Assembly (NCBI RefSeq): GCF_003604215.1
Contig: NZ_QXGS01000001.1
Span: 702,365 to 766,364 of the forward strand
Source: Teichococcus vastitatis
Lineage (GTDB): Bacteria > Pseudomonadota > Alphaproteobacteria > Acetobacterales > Acetobacteraceae
Length of the DNA stretch: 64,000 nucleotides
Direction of reading: 5' to 3'
Shown here: positions 26,275 to 35,586 of the stretch, piece after piece
How the letters are laid out: the number at the start of each line of letters is the position of its first letter
How positions within the stretch are numbered: position 1 is the first letter of the stretch
Position numbers and translations under genes: made by a program
Notes under the pieces: model-generated
The model's database searches: none
Told to the model about the DNA's origin: nothing
What the model saw: only the letters and a program-made list of their open reading frames with translations

Positions 26275-28596
26275 ATGGTTGCAGTCTGGACTTGCCTGAC
26301 GGAGGAGCATGATCGGAGGCTGGTGGCGCTCGCGGCCCTGATCTGCCTGGCGGGCGCGGTGGTCGGGCTGAGCGTGCTGCGCCGCGCCGCCGGCGCCACC
26401 TCGCACAGCCGCACGGGCTGGCTGATGATGTCCGGGCTCAGCGCCGGCGCCACCATCTGGTGCACGCACTTTGTTGCCATGCTGGCCTATACCCCCGCCG
26501 CCCAGCTCGGCTTCCAGCCCCTGCTGACCCTGGTGTCGCTGATGGTGGCGGTCACCATGGCGACCCTGGCCTTCGGCCTTGCGGTGAGCCGGGCACCGGC
26601 GGCGGCCTGGCTCGGCGGCGGGCTGCTCGGCAGCGGCGTCAGCAGCATGCATTATCTTGGGATGGCGGCCTTTGGCCAGAACGGCATCCCGGTCTACGAT
26701 CCGGTGCTGGTGGGTGCCTCGGTGCTGATGGCGATGCTGCTCGGCATGGCGGCGTTGCCGCTGGTGCTGCACGCCAGAACGTGGCCAGGACGGCTGGCCG
26801 GGGTGGCGGTGTTCTGCCTCAGCGTGGTGTCGCTGCATTTCACCGGTATGGGCGCCGTGCTCATGCTGCCGGCGCCGGTCGCGCAGCAGGCAGCGGACGC
26901 CGGCCAGGGCGTACTGGCGCTGGCCATCGGCCTCGTCGCGTTGATGGTGGTGGCCGCCACCGCCGCCGCTTGGCTGATCGATCACCATGGCCATGAGGAA
27001 AGCCTCCGGCGCCTGCGCAAACTGGTGGACGCCACCTTCGAGGGGCTGGCCGTCACCCAGGGTGGCCGCATCGAGGAGGCGAATGGCAGGCTGCAGGCGA
27101 TGGTCGGGCTGGATCGCCCGGAGCTGCTGGGCCGCGCCATGCTGGGTGAGCTGCTGCCGACATTGCAGCTGCCGGACATGCTGGGCGAGGTGATGGTGGA
27201 AACCCAGCTGCGTCGCGCCGATGGCAGCCTGATGGATGTGGAGCTGGTGGTGCGCGACAATGTTCCCCGACCCGGCAAGCGGGTTTTCGCCCTGCGCGAC
27301 CTGCGGGAACGGCGCGACCAGGAACGCCGGCTGCGCCACCTGGCGGCCCATGACGGCCTGACCGGATTGGCCAACCGCACCGGCTTCGGGGAACAGATCG
27401 CCCGGCAATTGCATGAGGCGGCGGCCGGCAACCGGCGCCTCGCCCTGCTGCATCTCGGCCTGAACTGCTTCAAGGAAGTGAACGACCTGCTGGGGCACGA
27501 TGCGGGGGACGCGGCCCTGAAGCATTACGCCGCGGCGTTGCGACAGCTGGCGCCGCCCGCGGCGGTGCCGGCGCGGATCGGCGGCGATGAATTCGCGCTG
27601 CTGCTGTCCTTCGCCGAGTTGCACGAGGTCGAGGGGCTGGCGCAGGCCGTGCGCGGCTTCGCCCTGCCGGAGCCGATGTCGGTTTCGGCCGCCATCGGCA
27701 TCGCCCTGTTTCCCGACGACGCCGCCGATGCCGAGGCCCTGCTGGCCAATGCGGACTTGGCGATGCGGCGGGCCAAGGCACAGCACGGCGGTGGCGCCTG
27801 CTTCTACCAGGCCAACATGGATGCGGCCGTGCGGGAGCGGCGGCGGCTGAGCAGCGCGCTGCGGCACGCCCTGGAGGACGGGCAGATCAGCTTATTCTAC
27901 CAGCGCCAGGTCACTGCCGGCAGTGGCCGGCTGTGCGGCCACGAGGCCCTGATGCGCTGGCACCACCCGGAACGCGGCTGGGTTCCGCCGGCCGACTTCA
28001 TTCCCCTGGCGGAGGAAACCGGCCTGATCCTGCCGCTCGGCGAGTGGGCGCTGCGCACGGCCTGCGCCGACGCGAAAGCCGAGCCACGTCTGGGCAAGGT
28101 GGCGGTGAACCTGTCGCCGGTGCAGTTCCGTCAGGCCGGGCTGGCCGCCCTGGTGGCGACCGTGCTGGCGGAAACGGGTCTGCCCGCGCGGCGGCTGGAA
28201 CTGGAGATCACCGAATCCTCGCTGATGCAGGATCCGGTCCGCACGCTGGAGGTGCTGCGGGAAATCAAGGCACTGGGCGTCAGCGTGGCGATGGATGATT
28301 TCGGAACGGGCCATTCCTCGCTGGCGACGCTGCGCGCCTTTTCCTTCGACAAGATCAAGCTGGATCGCTCCTTCGTGCCGGAGGTCGACAGCAATCCGCA
28401 GGCGCGCGCCATCCTGCGCGCGGTGGTCGGCATCGGCCGCGGGCTTGGCATTCCGGTGCTGGCGGAAGGAGTCGAATCCGCCTCGGAGTTGGCCTGCCTG
28501 CGCGACGAGGGCTGCGCCGAGATGCAGGGCTACCTGTTCGGCCGCCCGGCGCCGCTGACGGCGCTGGACCTCGCCGCGCCGGCCGCTGCGGCCTGA
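26275..28596 (+). CDS. MHYT-PAS-GGDEF-EAL cyclic-di-GMP protein, probable phosphodiesterase
   Basis: A 773-residue membrane sensor. Residues 1-235 form a seven-helix MHYT domain with three motifs: ATIWCTHFVAM, GVSSMHYLGM and VVSLHFTGMGAV, thought to bind metal and sense gas or redox. A PAS-like segment covers about 245-345. The GGDEF domain (355-515) keeps GGDEF at 436-440, but the metal-ligand strand reads HLGLNCFK where DxD-x-FK is expected. The EAL domain keeps HEALMRW, NLSPVQF, ELEITES, MDDFGTGHSSL, KLDRSF and AEGVES, so phosphodiesterase activity is likely. The ATG at 26275 follows GAGGGGGGG; an in-frame extension upstream has no domain. Confidence 0.9.
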   Translation: MVAVWTCLTEEHDRRLVALAALICLAGAVVGLSVLRRAAGATSHSRTGWLMMSGLSAGATIWCTHFVAMLAYTPAAQLGFQPLLTLVSLMVAVTMATLAFGLAVSRAPAAAWLGGGLLGSGVSSMHYLGMAAFGQNGIPVYDPVLVGASVLMAMLLGMAALPLVLHARTWPGRLAGVAVFCLSVVSLHFTGMGAVLMLPAPVAQQAADAGQGVLALAIGLVALMVVAATAAAWLIDHHGHEESLRRLRKLVDATFEGLAVTQGGRIEEANGRLQAMVGLDRPELLGRAMLGELLPTLQLPDMLGEVMVETQLRRADGSLMDVELVVRDNVPRPGKRVFALRDLRERRDQERRLRHLAAHDGLTGLANRTGFGEQIARQLHEAAAGNRRLALLHLGLNCFKEVNDLLGHDAGDAALKHYAAALRQLAPPAAVPARIGGDEFALLLSFAELHEVEGLAQAVRGFALPEPMSVSAAIGIALFPDDAADAEALLANADLAMRRAKAQHGGGACFYQANMDAAVRERRRLSSALRHALEDGQISLFYQRQVTAGSGRLCGHEALMRWHHPERGWVPPADFIPLAEETGLILPLGEWALRTACADAKAEPRLGKVAVNLSPVQFRQAGLAALVATVLAETGLPARRLELEITESSLMQDPVRTLEVLREIKALGVSVAMDDFGTGHSSLATLRAFSFDKIKLDRSFVPEVDSNPQARAILRAVVGIGRGLGIPVLAEGVESASELACLRDEGCAEMQGYLFGRPAPLTALDLAAPAAAA

Positions 28597-28599
28597 GGA

Positions 28600-29346
28600 T
28601 CAGCCGCGCTTCACCACCAGCGGTCCAAAGCTCTGGCAGACGGGCATCACCTGGAGGCTGTTGACGTTGACCCGTGCCGGACGCGTCGCCACCCAGTGAA
28701 CGGCATCGGCGATGTCGTCCGGCGTCAACGCCTCGGTTCCCTGGTAAACAGCGGCCGCCCTGGCATCGTCGCGGAAGCGGACATTGGAGAATTCGGTGCC
28801 GCCAACCAGCCCTGGCTGAATATCCGTCACACGCACCGCCGTGCCGGCGAGGTCAGCCCGCAGGTTCAGGCTGAACTGGTGCACGAAGGCCTTGGTGGCG
28901 CCATAAACATTGCCCCCGGGGTAAGGCCATTCGGCCGCCGTGGAGCCGATGTTCACCACATGCCCGCGGTTGCGCGCCACCATGCCGGGCAAAACGGCGT
29001 GCGTCATCGCCACCAGCCCCTTGGTGTTGGTGTCGATCATGGTTTCCCAGTCGGACAAGGTGGCGCGCTGCGCCGGCTCCAACCCCAGCGCCAGGCCCGC
29101 ATTGTTGACCAGGAGCTCGACCTCCGACCATTCCGCCGGGAGGTCGGCGATGGCGGATGCGATGGCGGTGGTGTCGCGCACATCCAGGGCCACGGGGTGC
29201 AGGCGCTCCGGGCCCAGCTCCTGGGCCAGAGCGTCCAGCCGCTCGGCACGCCGGCCGACGGCGATGATCCGCGCACCATCGGCGGCGAAGCGGCGGGCGA
29301 TGGCGGCGCCGAATCCGGCGGTGGCGCCGGTGACAAGGACGATCAT
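28600..29346 (-). CDS. short-chain dehydrogenase/reductase (YdfG-like)
   Basis: A 248-residue classical SDR. The NADP-binding TGATAGFGAAIARRF at 6-20 is followed by VNNAGLALG, the catalytic Ser in NIGSTAAEWPYPGGNVYGATKAF (Tyr-x-x-x-Lys as YGATK), and DIQPGLVGGTEFSNVRF. The PGLVGGTEFSNVRF block resembles YdfG, which reduces malonic semialdehyde and oxidises 3-hydroxy acids. It is convergent with the c-di-GMP gene, only 4 bases apart. Confidence 0.88.
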   Translation of the reverse strand: MIVLVTGATAGFGAAIARRFAADGARIIAVGRRAERLDALAQELGPERLHPVALDVRDTTAIASAIADLPAEWSEVELLVNNAGLALGLEPAQRATLSDWETMIDTNTKGLVAMTHAVLPGMVARNRGHVVNIGSTAAEWPYPGGNVYGATKAFVHQFSLNLRADLAGTAVRVTDIQPGLVGGTEFSNVRFRDDARAAAVYQGTEALTPDDIADAVHWVATRPARVNVNSLQVMPVCQSFGPLVVKRG

Positions 29347-29425
29347 GCGGCGAAATCCCTGGATGCGTGGATCGAGCGGCCGGTATGGCAGCCGTCCGCA
29401 TCGGCGGAAAGCCCGGCCACCCCGC

Positions 29426-30142
29426 TCAGCCGACGCGGAGCAAGGCCGGCCCGTTGGCCTTCAGCCAGTTCTGCGCCGCGATCCGGTGCGGGCTGAGCCC
29501 CGCAAGATGCGCCCAGAAGCGGGGCGAATGATTCATCTCGCGCAGATGCGCGACCTCGTGCGCCACCACGTAATCCAGTACCCAGGCGGGAGCCATCACC
29601 AGCCGCCAGGAGAAGGCCAGCGTGCCATCCGCCGCGCAGCTTGCCCAGCGCGTGCGGGTGTCCTTCAGCCGGATGGCGCGCGGACGCACCGCCAGCTCCG
29701 CCGCGTGATGGCGAGCACGCGGCGCGATGCGACGCGCCGCTTCCAGCCGCAGCAGCGCCAACACGCGCCGGGGCACCGCCTCGGCGGAGCCACCCACCAG
29801 GATCGCGCCGTTCTCCAACACCGCCGGTCCGCGATGGCCGGGCTGGTGCCGGATCACGTGCGGCACGTCGCCCAGGCGGATCGAGGTGCCATCCGCCAGG
29901 CACAGCACTGGCGGCAGGGCCCGCAACCGCGACACGACCCAGCCGGCATGCTGATGCAGCAGAACCAGCCCGGCCTGCCGTGCGACCCCGGGCGGCAAGG
30001 TCAGCACCGCTTCCGCCGCCACCGCATCGATGCGCAGCGAAACCTGCCTCGCCCTGGAGGAACGGCGCCAGCGCAGCGAACAGGGCCAGGGTGTCGCATC
30101 CGGAGGCGGCCGCAGCAGCACGGTTTCCGTCAGGCCCTCCAA
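29426..30142 (-). CDS. YgjP-like (SprT/DUF45) metal-dependent hydrolase
   Basis: A 238-residue putative zinc hydrolase. The HExxH motif is in VVAHEVAHLREMNHSPRFW, preceded by the typical RTRWASCAADGTLAFSWRLVMAP. This is the YgjP/DUF45 arrangement, whose biological substrate is not settled. No ATG is available at the N-terminus: the TTG at 30142 (GAGG 3 bases upstream) or the GTG at 30121 must be used. It follows the hybrid kinase by 5 bases in the same direction and may be co-transcribed. Confidence 0.82.
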   Translation of the reverse strand: MEGLTETVLLRPPPDATPWPCSLRWRRSSRARQVSLRIDAVAAEAVLTLPPGVARQAGLVLLHQHAGWVVSRLRALPPVLCLADGTSIRLGDVPHVIRHQPGHRGPAVLENGAILVGGSAEAVPRRVLALLRLEAARRIAPRARHHAAELAVRPRAIRLKDTRTRWASCAADGTLAFSWRLVMAPAWVLDYVVAHEVAHLREMNHSPRFWAHLAGLSPHRIAAQNWLKANGPALLRVG

Positions 30143-30147
30143 CCGCC

Positions 30148-32688
30148 TCAGCCCGCGTCGAGCGCGCGCCGCATGGCTGCTTCCAAGGTCTGGGTGCGAT
30201 AAGGCTTGGTCAGGAACACCGAATCGGGCACCACCTGCGCTGCTTCCGCAGCCCCGAAGCCCGATGCGAAAACCACCCGCAGCGAGGGCTGAAGCTGCCG
30301 CGCCTGCTGTGCCAGGGCGATGCCGGATAGGCCCGGCAGGCCGATATCGGTGAACAGCACGTCGAATGCCTGCCGCTCCAGCGCACGCAGCGCGGCCCGG
30401 CTGTCGCGGGCACTGACAACGGTGAAACCGAGGCCGGCCAGCAGGTCCTCGCTGTCCATCAGGATCAGCGGATCATCCTCCACCAGCAGGATGCGCGATG
30501 ACGGCAGCGGCGCCGCCGGCGCCGGCTCCGCCAGCGGCCCGGGCAGCCGGGTCCGCGCCAGCGCCTGCAATTCCTGGCGCCGGTTGTTCAGCGTGTGGCG
30601 GACCTTGCGGGCCAGATCCTCGCGCCGGTACGGCTTCGACAGCAGGTTCACGCCGGGATCGAGGCGCCCGCCATGCACGATGGCGTTCTCGGTATAGCCG
30701 GAGGTGAACAGCACGGCGGCATGCGGTTGCAGGGCCTGCACCTGGCGCGCGAGGTCGGGGGACCGCAGCGGTCCCGGCATCACCACATCGGTGAACAACA
30801 GGTCGATGGCGATGCCGCTGCGAACGATGTCCAGCGCCCCCTGCCCTTCCGAGGCGCGCAGCACGGTGTAGCCGAGGTCGGTCAGGAGATCGACCACCAC
30901 CTCCTGCACCACCGGGTCGTCCTCCACCACCAGCACGGTTTCCCTGCCCCCCTCCACAGGCATGGCGGCAACCACCGGCTCGATATCCTCGGCCCCATGC
31001 GTGCGCGGCAGGTAGAGGCGCACCGTGGTGCCCTGTCCCGGCTCCGAGTAGATCTTGATGTGGCCGCGGCTCTGCTTGACGAAGCCGTACACCATGGACA
31101 GCCCGAGGCCGGTGCCGCGCCCTTCCCGCTTGGTGGTGAAGAACGGCTCGAATACCTTTTCCAAGATTTCGGGCGACATGCCGCTGCCGGTATCGGAGAC
31201 CGCCAGCATGACGTATTGCCCCGGCTCCACATCCTCGTGCCGGCCGGCATAGGTCTCGTCCAGGATGGCGTTGCCGGCCTCGATGGTCAGGCGGCCCGCG
31301 CCATCCATCGCGTCGCGTGCGTTGACGGCGAGGTTGAGCAGCGCGTTCTGCAACTGGTCCGGATCGGCCAGGGTGTTCCACAGGCCGCCGGCGATCGCGG
31401 TTTCCAGCTCGATCGCCTCGCCCAGGGCGCGGCGCAGCAATTCGTCCATTTCCCGTACCAGCCGGCCGAGATGTACCGTGCGTGGCTCCAGCGGCTGACG
31501 GCGGGCAAAGGCCAGCAGCTGCGATGCCAGCTTGCCGCCGCGCTCCACCGCGCTCATCGCGGTGGCCAGCCGGCGCTGATCCTCCGCCGATACCATGGAG
31601 AATTGCAGCATCTGGAGATTGCCGCTGAGCACCTGCAAGATGTTGTTGAAGTCGTGGGCGACGCCACCGGTAAGCTGGCCGATGGCCTCCATCTTCTGCG
31701 ACTGCCGCAGCGCCGCCTCGGCACGCTGCCGCTCCGCCTCGCTAGCTTCCAGGGCAGCGGTGCGCACGCGCACCATCTCCTCCAACTGGTCCTTGTAGCG
31801 ACGTAGCTCGTCCGCGTTGCGCTTGGAATCGGTGACGTCGTAGCCGAGCACGAAGACGCCGAAGACCTGCCCATCGGAATTGATGATCGGCTGGTAGACG
31901 AAATTCAGGAAGCGTTCGCTGAGCGCCTCCTGCCCGGAGGTCCGCAGCAGGGCGGACATGGCTTCTGCCTGGAAGGCCTGGCCGGTGGCATAGGCCTTGT
32001 CCAGCAGGTCGAAGAAAGGCTGCCCGTCCAGTTCGGGCAGTGCCTCGCGGACCGGCCGCCCCAGCATGTCCTCGCGCCCGACCAGCCGCATATAGGCGGC
32101 GTTGGCGATCTCGAACACATGATCCGGACCGCGCAGGAAAGCCGCGAAGGCCGGTGCCTGCTCCACCAGCCGGCGCAGATGCGAACGCTCGGCATCCAGC
32201 AGAAGGTTGGTGCGCGACACCGTTTCGGCGCGACGAAACAGGTTCCCCTCCAGCGCCAATGACGGCACCGGGCCGGCGTCGCCGGCTTCCTGCCGCAGCC
32301 GCTGCATCTCGGTCACGTCGTCGGTCTGCTGCAGGATCAGCGAGACCCGGCCGGCCTCGTCGAGGATCGGCGTGTGCGTGGCGCTCCAGAACCGCTCCTC
32401 GAAGCCCTGGCGGAGGGGAATGGCGTAGCGGATCAGCGCGATCGTGTCGGGCTTCCGAGTAGCCAGCACCGCGCCCAGCGAGCGCCGCAGCTGCCACGTT
32501 CCCAGTCCTTCCGGATCGTGCGGACCGCCCGGGAAAGCGTCGAACATGTTGCGGCCGATGATGTCCTCGGCACGGCGCCCGGTTGCAGCCAGGTAGGCAC
32601 GATTGGCCCAGAGCAGGGTCAGCGAAGCATCCATCACCACGTAATTGTGCGGGGCCGCATCCAGCAACGCCTTGAAGTCCATCGGCAC
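30148..32688 (-). CDS. hybrid sensor histidine kinase (PAS-PAS-HisKA-HATPase-REC-REC)
   Basis: An 846-residue cytosolic sensor kinase without membrane segments. PAS domains cover about 8-130 and 170-295. A coiled linker leads to the HisKA helix with phospho-accepting His345 (GGVAHDFNNIL). The ATPase has NLAVNARDAM, VSDTGSGM and GTGLGLSMV boxes. Two receivers follow: REC1 with Asp634 (LFTDVVMPG) and REC2 with Asp781 (LFTDIGLPG), both with the conserved Lys (SKPYR, TKPYR). The output is unknown; phosphate may flow through the stand-alone Hpt protein encoded nearby (inference). Confidence 0.92.
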   Translation of the reverse strand: MPMDFKALLDAAPHNYVVMDASLTLLWANRAYLAATGRRAEDIIGRNMFDAFPGGPHDPEGLGTWQLRRSLGAVLATRKPDTIALIRYAIPLRQGFEERFWSATHTPILDEAGRVSLILQQTDDVTEMQRLRQEAGDAGPVPSLALEGNLFRRAETVSRTNLLLDAERSHLRRLVEQAPAFAAFLRGPDHVFEIANAAYMRLVGREDMLGRPVREALPELDGQPFFDLLDKAYATGQAFQAEAMSALLRTSGQEALSERFLNFVYQPIINSDGQVFGVFVLGYDVTDSKRNADELRRYKDQLEEMVRVRTAALEASEAERQRAEAALRQSQKMEAIGQLTGGVAHDFNNILQVLSGNLQMLQFSMVSAEDQRRLATAMSAVERGGKLASQLLAFARRQPLEPRTVHLGRLVREMDELLRRALGEAIELETAIAGGLWNTLADPDQLQNALLNLAVNARDAMDGAGRLTIEAGNAILDETYAGRHEDVEPGQYVMLAVSDTGSGMSPEILEKVFEPFFTTKREGRGTGLGLSMVYGFVKQSRGHIKIYSEPGQGTTVRLYLPRTHGAEDIEPVVAAMPVEGGRETVLVVEDDPVVQEVVVDLLTDLGYTVLRASEGQGALDIVRSGIAIDLLFTDVVMPGPLRSPDLARQVQALQPHAAVLFTSGYTENAIVHGGRLDPGVNLLSKPYRREDLARKVRHTLNNRRQELQALARTRLPGPLAEPAPAAPLPSSRILLVEDDPLILMDSEDLLAGLGFTVVSARDSRAALRALERQAFDVLFTDIGLPGLSGIALAQQARQLQPSLRVVFASGFGAAEAAQVVPDSVFLTKPYRTQTLEAAMRRALDAG

Positions 32689-32726
32689 GGTTCCTGCGGT
32701 GGCCGGAGCGGCAGGCGTCGCGCCCC

Positions 32727-33074
32727 TCAGCCTGGATAAGCCTTCAGCTCGATTTCGATGAAGCTGAAGGCGGTATCCCCGGCATTGACCACGTTGTGCT
32801 CGGCGCCGGGAGGGCGTTCATAAGAGATTCCGGGAGAAATGGCGACGTCGGCGGTGGCTCCGCCGGGCAACTCCAGCATCATGCGCCCCTCATGCAAGGG
32901 CACCACCACATAGGCCCAGCCATGGCGGTGCCAACCGGTCTCCGCGCCTGGCGGGAAATCCCAACGGGTCGTTCGCAGCGTGTCGGTGTCGAGTTGCAGC
33001 GTCGCCGTGGCCGGCGGGCGGCAGCGCAGGGGTTCCGTGATCGGCTTGCCGCCACCCAGCCTCGTATCGCCCAT
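32727..33074 (-). CDS. small cupin-domain protein
   Basis: A 115-residue single cupin barrel. Motif 1 includes PPGAETGWHRHGWAYVVVPLHEG (two His and the following residues form the metal site), and motif 2 is near PGISYERPPGAEHNVVNAGD. It lacks other domains, so it may be a small oxygenase, isomerase or binding protein. The stop of the YcgN-like gene lies 3 bases upstream of its ATG, indicating a two-gene leftward operon. Confidence 0.83.
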   Translation of the reverse strand: MGDTRLGGGKPITEPLRCRPPATATLQLDTDTLRTTRWDFPPGAETGWHRHGWAYVVVPLHEGRMMLELPGGATADVAISPGISYERPPGAEHNVVNAGDTAFSFIEIELKAYPG

Positions 33075-33077
33075 CGC

Positions 33078-33548
33078 TCAATTCCCTTCCGGTGGCGGAA
33101 ACGGCCATTCGCCGGGCCAGTGCACCACGTGATCCTCGAGGTCGCGTGCCTGCCGCTCCGGCACCGCGCGGCCCCGCACGGAGGCGCCGGATTCATGCAC
33201 CGTCTCGGCCCGGCCGGACACCAGCGGATGCCAATCCGGCAGGTCCTTGCCCTCCGCCACCAGACGATAGGCACAGGATGGCGGCAGCCAGTCGATCTGC
33301 GCCAGGCGCTTCGGTGTCAGCCGCACGCAATCCGGCACGTGGTCGCGCCGATTGGCGTAATCGCGGCATCGGCAGCTCTCGGTGTCGAGCAGCCGGCAGG
33401 CCACGGCGGTGAAGGCCAGTTCCTCGGTGTCTTCGTCGCGCAGCTTGTGCAGGCAGCAGCGGCCGCAGCCGTCGCACAGGCTTTCCCATTCGGCGCGGGT
33501 CATCGCACCGAGGGTTTTGCGCTTCCAGAACGGCAGATCGGCACCCAT
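33078..33548 (-). CDS. YcgN family cysteine-cluster protein (UPF0260)
   Basis: A 156-residue protein with the UPF0260 pattern: [36 protein letters not shown], in which CDGCGRCC supplies cysteines. Further cysteines are in [19 protein letters not shown] and PDCVRLTP, and [10 protein letters not shown] follows. The Cys pattern suggests metal or Fe-S binding, not proven. It is divergent from mmcB, a frequent alphaproteobacterial neighbourhood. Confidence 0.9.
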   Translation of the reverse strand: MGADLPFWKRKTLGAMTRAEWESLCDGCGRCCLHKLRDEDTEELAFTAVACRLLDTESCRCRDYANRRDHVPDCVRLTPKRLAQIDWLPPSCAYRLVAEGKDLPDWHPLVSGRAETVHESGASVRGRAVPERQARDLEDHVVHWPGEWPFPPPEGN

Positions 33549-33613
33549 CGCTGCTTATCCTAGGGCCGGTGGGCTTGACGCGGGAGGGAACGGAGAGCGA
33601 ACATAGAGCACGG

Positions 33614-34084
33614 ATGCTGGAACTCTCAACACCGGAACGAACCTTGCGCGTCTGCCGGGCAGCGACGCGGCTGTGCGCCAGGCTGGGCTGGGCGCCCCTG
33701 CTGGAGGTGCCGCTGCCGAGCGGCCGGCGCCTCGATATCCTGGCGCTGGACGCTGATGGTTGCCTGACCGCGATCGAGGTTAAGAGCTGTGCACGGGACT
33801 TCCAGTCCGATGGCAAATGGCCGGAATATCGGGAATGGTGCGACCGGCTGTTTTTCGCGGTGGATCTGGATTTTCCGCAGGCCTTGCTGCCCGAGGATGT
33901 CGGGCTGATCGTGGCCGATGATGGGGAAGCCGCCATTCTGCGCCATCCGGCCGACCACAAGGTCGCACCGGCGCGCCGGAAATCCCTGTTGCTGCGATAT
34001 GCCCGGCTGGCGGCAGGCCGGCTGCAAGGGCTGATCGATCCAGCCGGCGCGATGGAACTGCGCGCCGCGCTGAAGGTGGAATGA
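33614..34084 (+). CDS. mmcB: MmcB family DNA repair protein
   Basis: A 156-residue protein resembling MmcB, an alphaproteobacterial SOS/DNA-damage protein with a PD-(D/E)XK nuclease-like fold: RRLDILALDADGCLTAIEVKSCARDF gives D...ExK, followed by DFQSDGKWPEYREWCDRLFFAVD and GLIVAD. The ATG at 33614 gives the usual length; an upstream GTG at 33569 would add 15 residues without similarity. Its promoter region is shared with the leftward ycgN-like gene. Confidence 0.85.
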   Translation: MLELSTPERTLRVCRAATRLCARLGWAPLLEVPLPSGRRLDILALDADGCLTAIEVKSCARDFQSDGKWPEYREWCDRLFFAVDLDFPQALLPEDVGLIVADDGEAAILRHPADHKVAPARRKSLLLRYARLAAGRLQGLIDPAGAMELRAALKVE

Positions 34085-34092
34085 GCTGGGGC

Positions 34093-34449
34093 TCAGGGGA
34101 TTTCCCCGGGAAACAGATGCGTGCCGTCCGCCTGCAGCGGCAACGGCATGGCCCATTTCACGGCCGCCAGCGGCAAGGGTCCATAAAGATGCGGAAACAG
34201 GCCGGGGCGCGAGCCGCCGCCGGCCGGCTCCCAGCGTAGGGTGACGCCGAGCGCCGCCGCATCCGCCGCCACCAGCCAGAGATCGGGCTGGCCGGCGCGG
34301 TGCTTGGCGGCACTGGTGCGCAACTGCGTGGCGGTGGAAAAGTGCAGAAAGCCATCCCGCGCATCCTCGGCGCTGCCGCGATAGGCGCCGGCGGCGCGGG
34401 CTTCCTGCCAGTCCTCGTCCCGGACCATGGTGTAGATGATGGGCTCCAT
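34093..34449 (-). CDS. DUF952 domain protein
   Basis: A 118-residue protein with the DUF952 pattern IIYTMVRDEDWQEARAAGAYRGS, DGFLHFSTATQL, DLWLVAADAAAL, LRWEPAGGGSRPGLFPHLYGPLPLAAV. The fold is ADP-ribosyltransferase-like in appearance but the function is unknown. It is convergent with mmcB and lies directly downstream of the phage endolysin remnant, so it marks the left chromosomal border of the prophage. Confidence 0.87.
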   Translation of the reverse strand: MEPIIYTMVRDEDWQEARAAGAYRGSAEDARDGFLHFSTATQLRTSAAKHRAGQPDLWLVAADAAALGVTLRWEPAGGGSRPGLFPHLYGPLPLAAVKWAMPLPLQADGTHLFPGEIP

Positions 34450-34458
34450 GCCGCCACT

Positions 34459-34922
34459 CTAGCGTCCGGCGAGCTGATAGAACAGCAGGCCGCCGATCTC
34501 GTTCACCGGAGCCTGGCCCAGCGCCCAGGGCGGCAATTCGTCGATGCCATGGGCATGGGTGGCGCCGCCAGTCGGATCCATCAGCGTGCCCGAGGCGGCG
34601 CGGGCAGCAATGCGCCGGCAGATCGCCATGCCCGGGTCGCCCGGCGGGATGGACAGCATCAGCAGGTGCCGCAGGTGGTTGCGGTTCCAGCAGGAGAACT
34701 GGAATGGCGCACGGCAAACACCGGACAGGCCCTGACCCAATGCGCCACCGCACCGCTGTCCGCCAGCCGGACGCGATTCATGACGGTGGCGGCCAGGGCC
34801 TCGATGGCGCGGACCGGGCGGGTGCCGGCCTCGGCCCACAGGGTCATGGCCAGCACCTCCTGCGGTGCGATGGCCTTGGCGGCCTGGGTGCCGGCGGAAG
34901 CGGAGGGGAAAGCGATCGGCAT
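34459..34922 (-). pseudogene. frameshifted phage-type cell wall hydrolase (SleB family endolysin)
   Basis: The N-terminal half (from the ATG at 34922) reads PQEVLAMTLWAEAGTRPVRAIEALAATVMNRV in one frame, and the C-terminal half reads CRAPFQFSCWNRN, CRRIAARAASGTLMDPTGGATHAHG and PPWALGQAPVNEIGGLLFY in another. Together they form a SleB-type hydrolase of phage lysis modules. The frames join if one G is restored in the run at about 34736-34738, giving AHWGQGLSGVCRAPF. The corrected length is 155 codons. Either a real inactivating deletion or a homopolymer sequencing error explains this. Confidence 0.8.
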
Positions 34923-34947
34923 GGTCGGGCAAGCCTTTTGTGCGGGA

Positions 34948-35322
34948 TCAGGCGCGGTCGTCAGGGCGGCGGCCGAGCTGCGCGGCCTGGATGGCGGCGG
35001 TCGCGGTCGCGGCACGGGTGGCGGCGTCCAGCTTCTCCTCAATGCGCAACAGGTGCTGGCTGAGGCGCTGGTCCACATCGCGGATCAGTGACAGCGGGAC
35101 GTAGGTGCGGGCGACCTCCAGCTTGAAGGCCGCCAGCTCGTCGCGGGTGCGCGCCAGCGCATCGGTAGGAACCGATGCTTCGGCACGCGGTGGCTCGGGG
35201 CCCTCACAGGACGGGCCGGGGAGACCGCGGCGCAGCCCGTGCAGCATCCAGAACAGCAACGCCAGCATCGGCGTCTGCACGGCGGTAGCCAGCGTCTGGG
35301 GTTCCAGATCGAGCGGGTTCAT
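34948..35322 (-). CDS. phage lysis-region membrane/coiled-coil protein
   Basis: A 124-residue protein with one membrane helix near the N-terminus (TPMLALLFWMLHGLRRG) and a long charged coiled coil (ELAAFKLEVARTYVPLSLIRDVDQRLSQHLLRIEEKLDAA). The layout and its place before the endolysin suggest a holin/spanin-like or DUF-type lysis accessory protein; I do not recognise a named family. The ATG at 35322 has a GGAGGG site 4 bases upstream. A longer in-frame start 13 codons up lacks one. Confidence 0.7.
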   Translation of the reverse strand: MNPLDLEPQTLATAVQTPMLALLFWMLHGLRRGLPGPSCEGPEPPRAEASVPTDALARTRDELAAFKLEVARTYVPLSLIRDVDQRLSQHLLRIEEKLDAATRAATATAAIQAAQLGRRPDDRA

Positions 35323-35406
35323 CCGGCCCTCCTCGGCCAGTGGACAGTTGATGCGCCGCAACGGCAGGGCGCCGGGGCGGCGCGACGATCATGGGCCACG
35401 TGAAAA

Positions 35407-35435
35407 CGCCCGCCCCCGGGGGACGGGGGCGGGCG
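35407..35435 (-). terminator. Rho-independent terminator after the phage structural operon
   Basis: A perfect 11-bp stem (CGCCCGCCCCC / GGGGGCGGGCG) with a 7-base loop, followed on the minus strand by TTTT. It lies downstream of the large terminase gene and upstream of the lysis genes. Confidence 0.75.
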
Positions 35436-35586
35436 ATCACGAGACCATCGGAGATTGGAGGATGCCGGTGCCAGCGGGCGCACCTCGCCCGCTGACAACG
35501 GCATGCTTATCGCGACGGCACGCGCAAAGCAAACAAAAAGTGAACATATCCTGCCGAGGTTTTCCCGCGTTGATAGAGGTGCCTTC

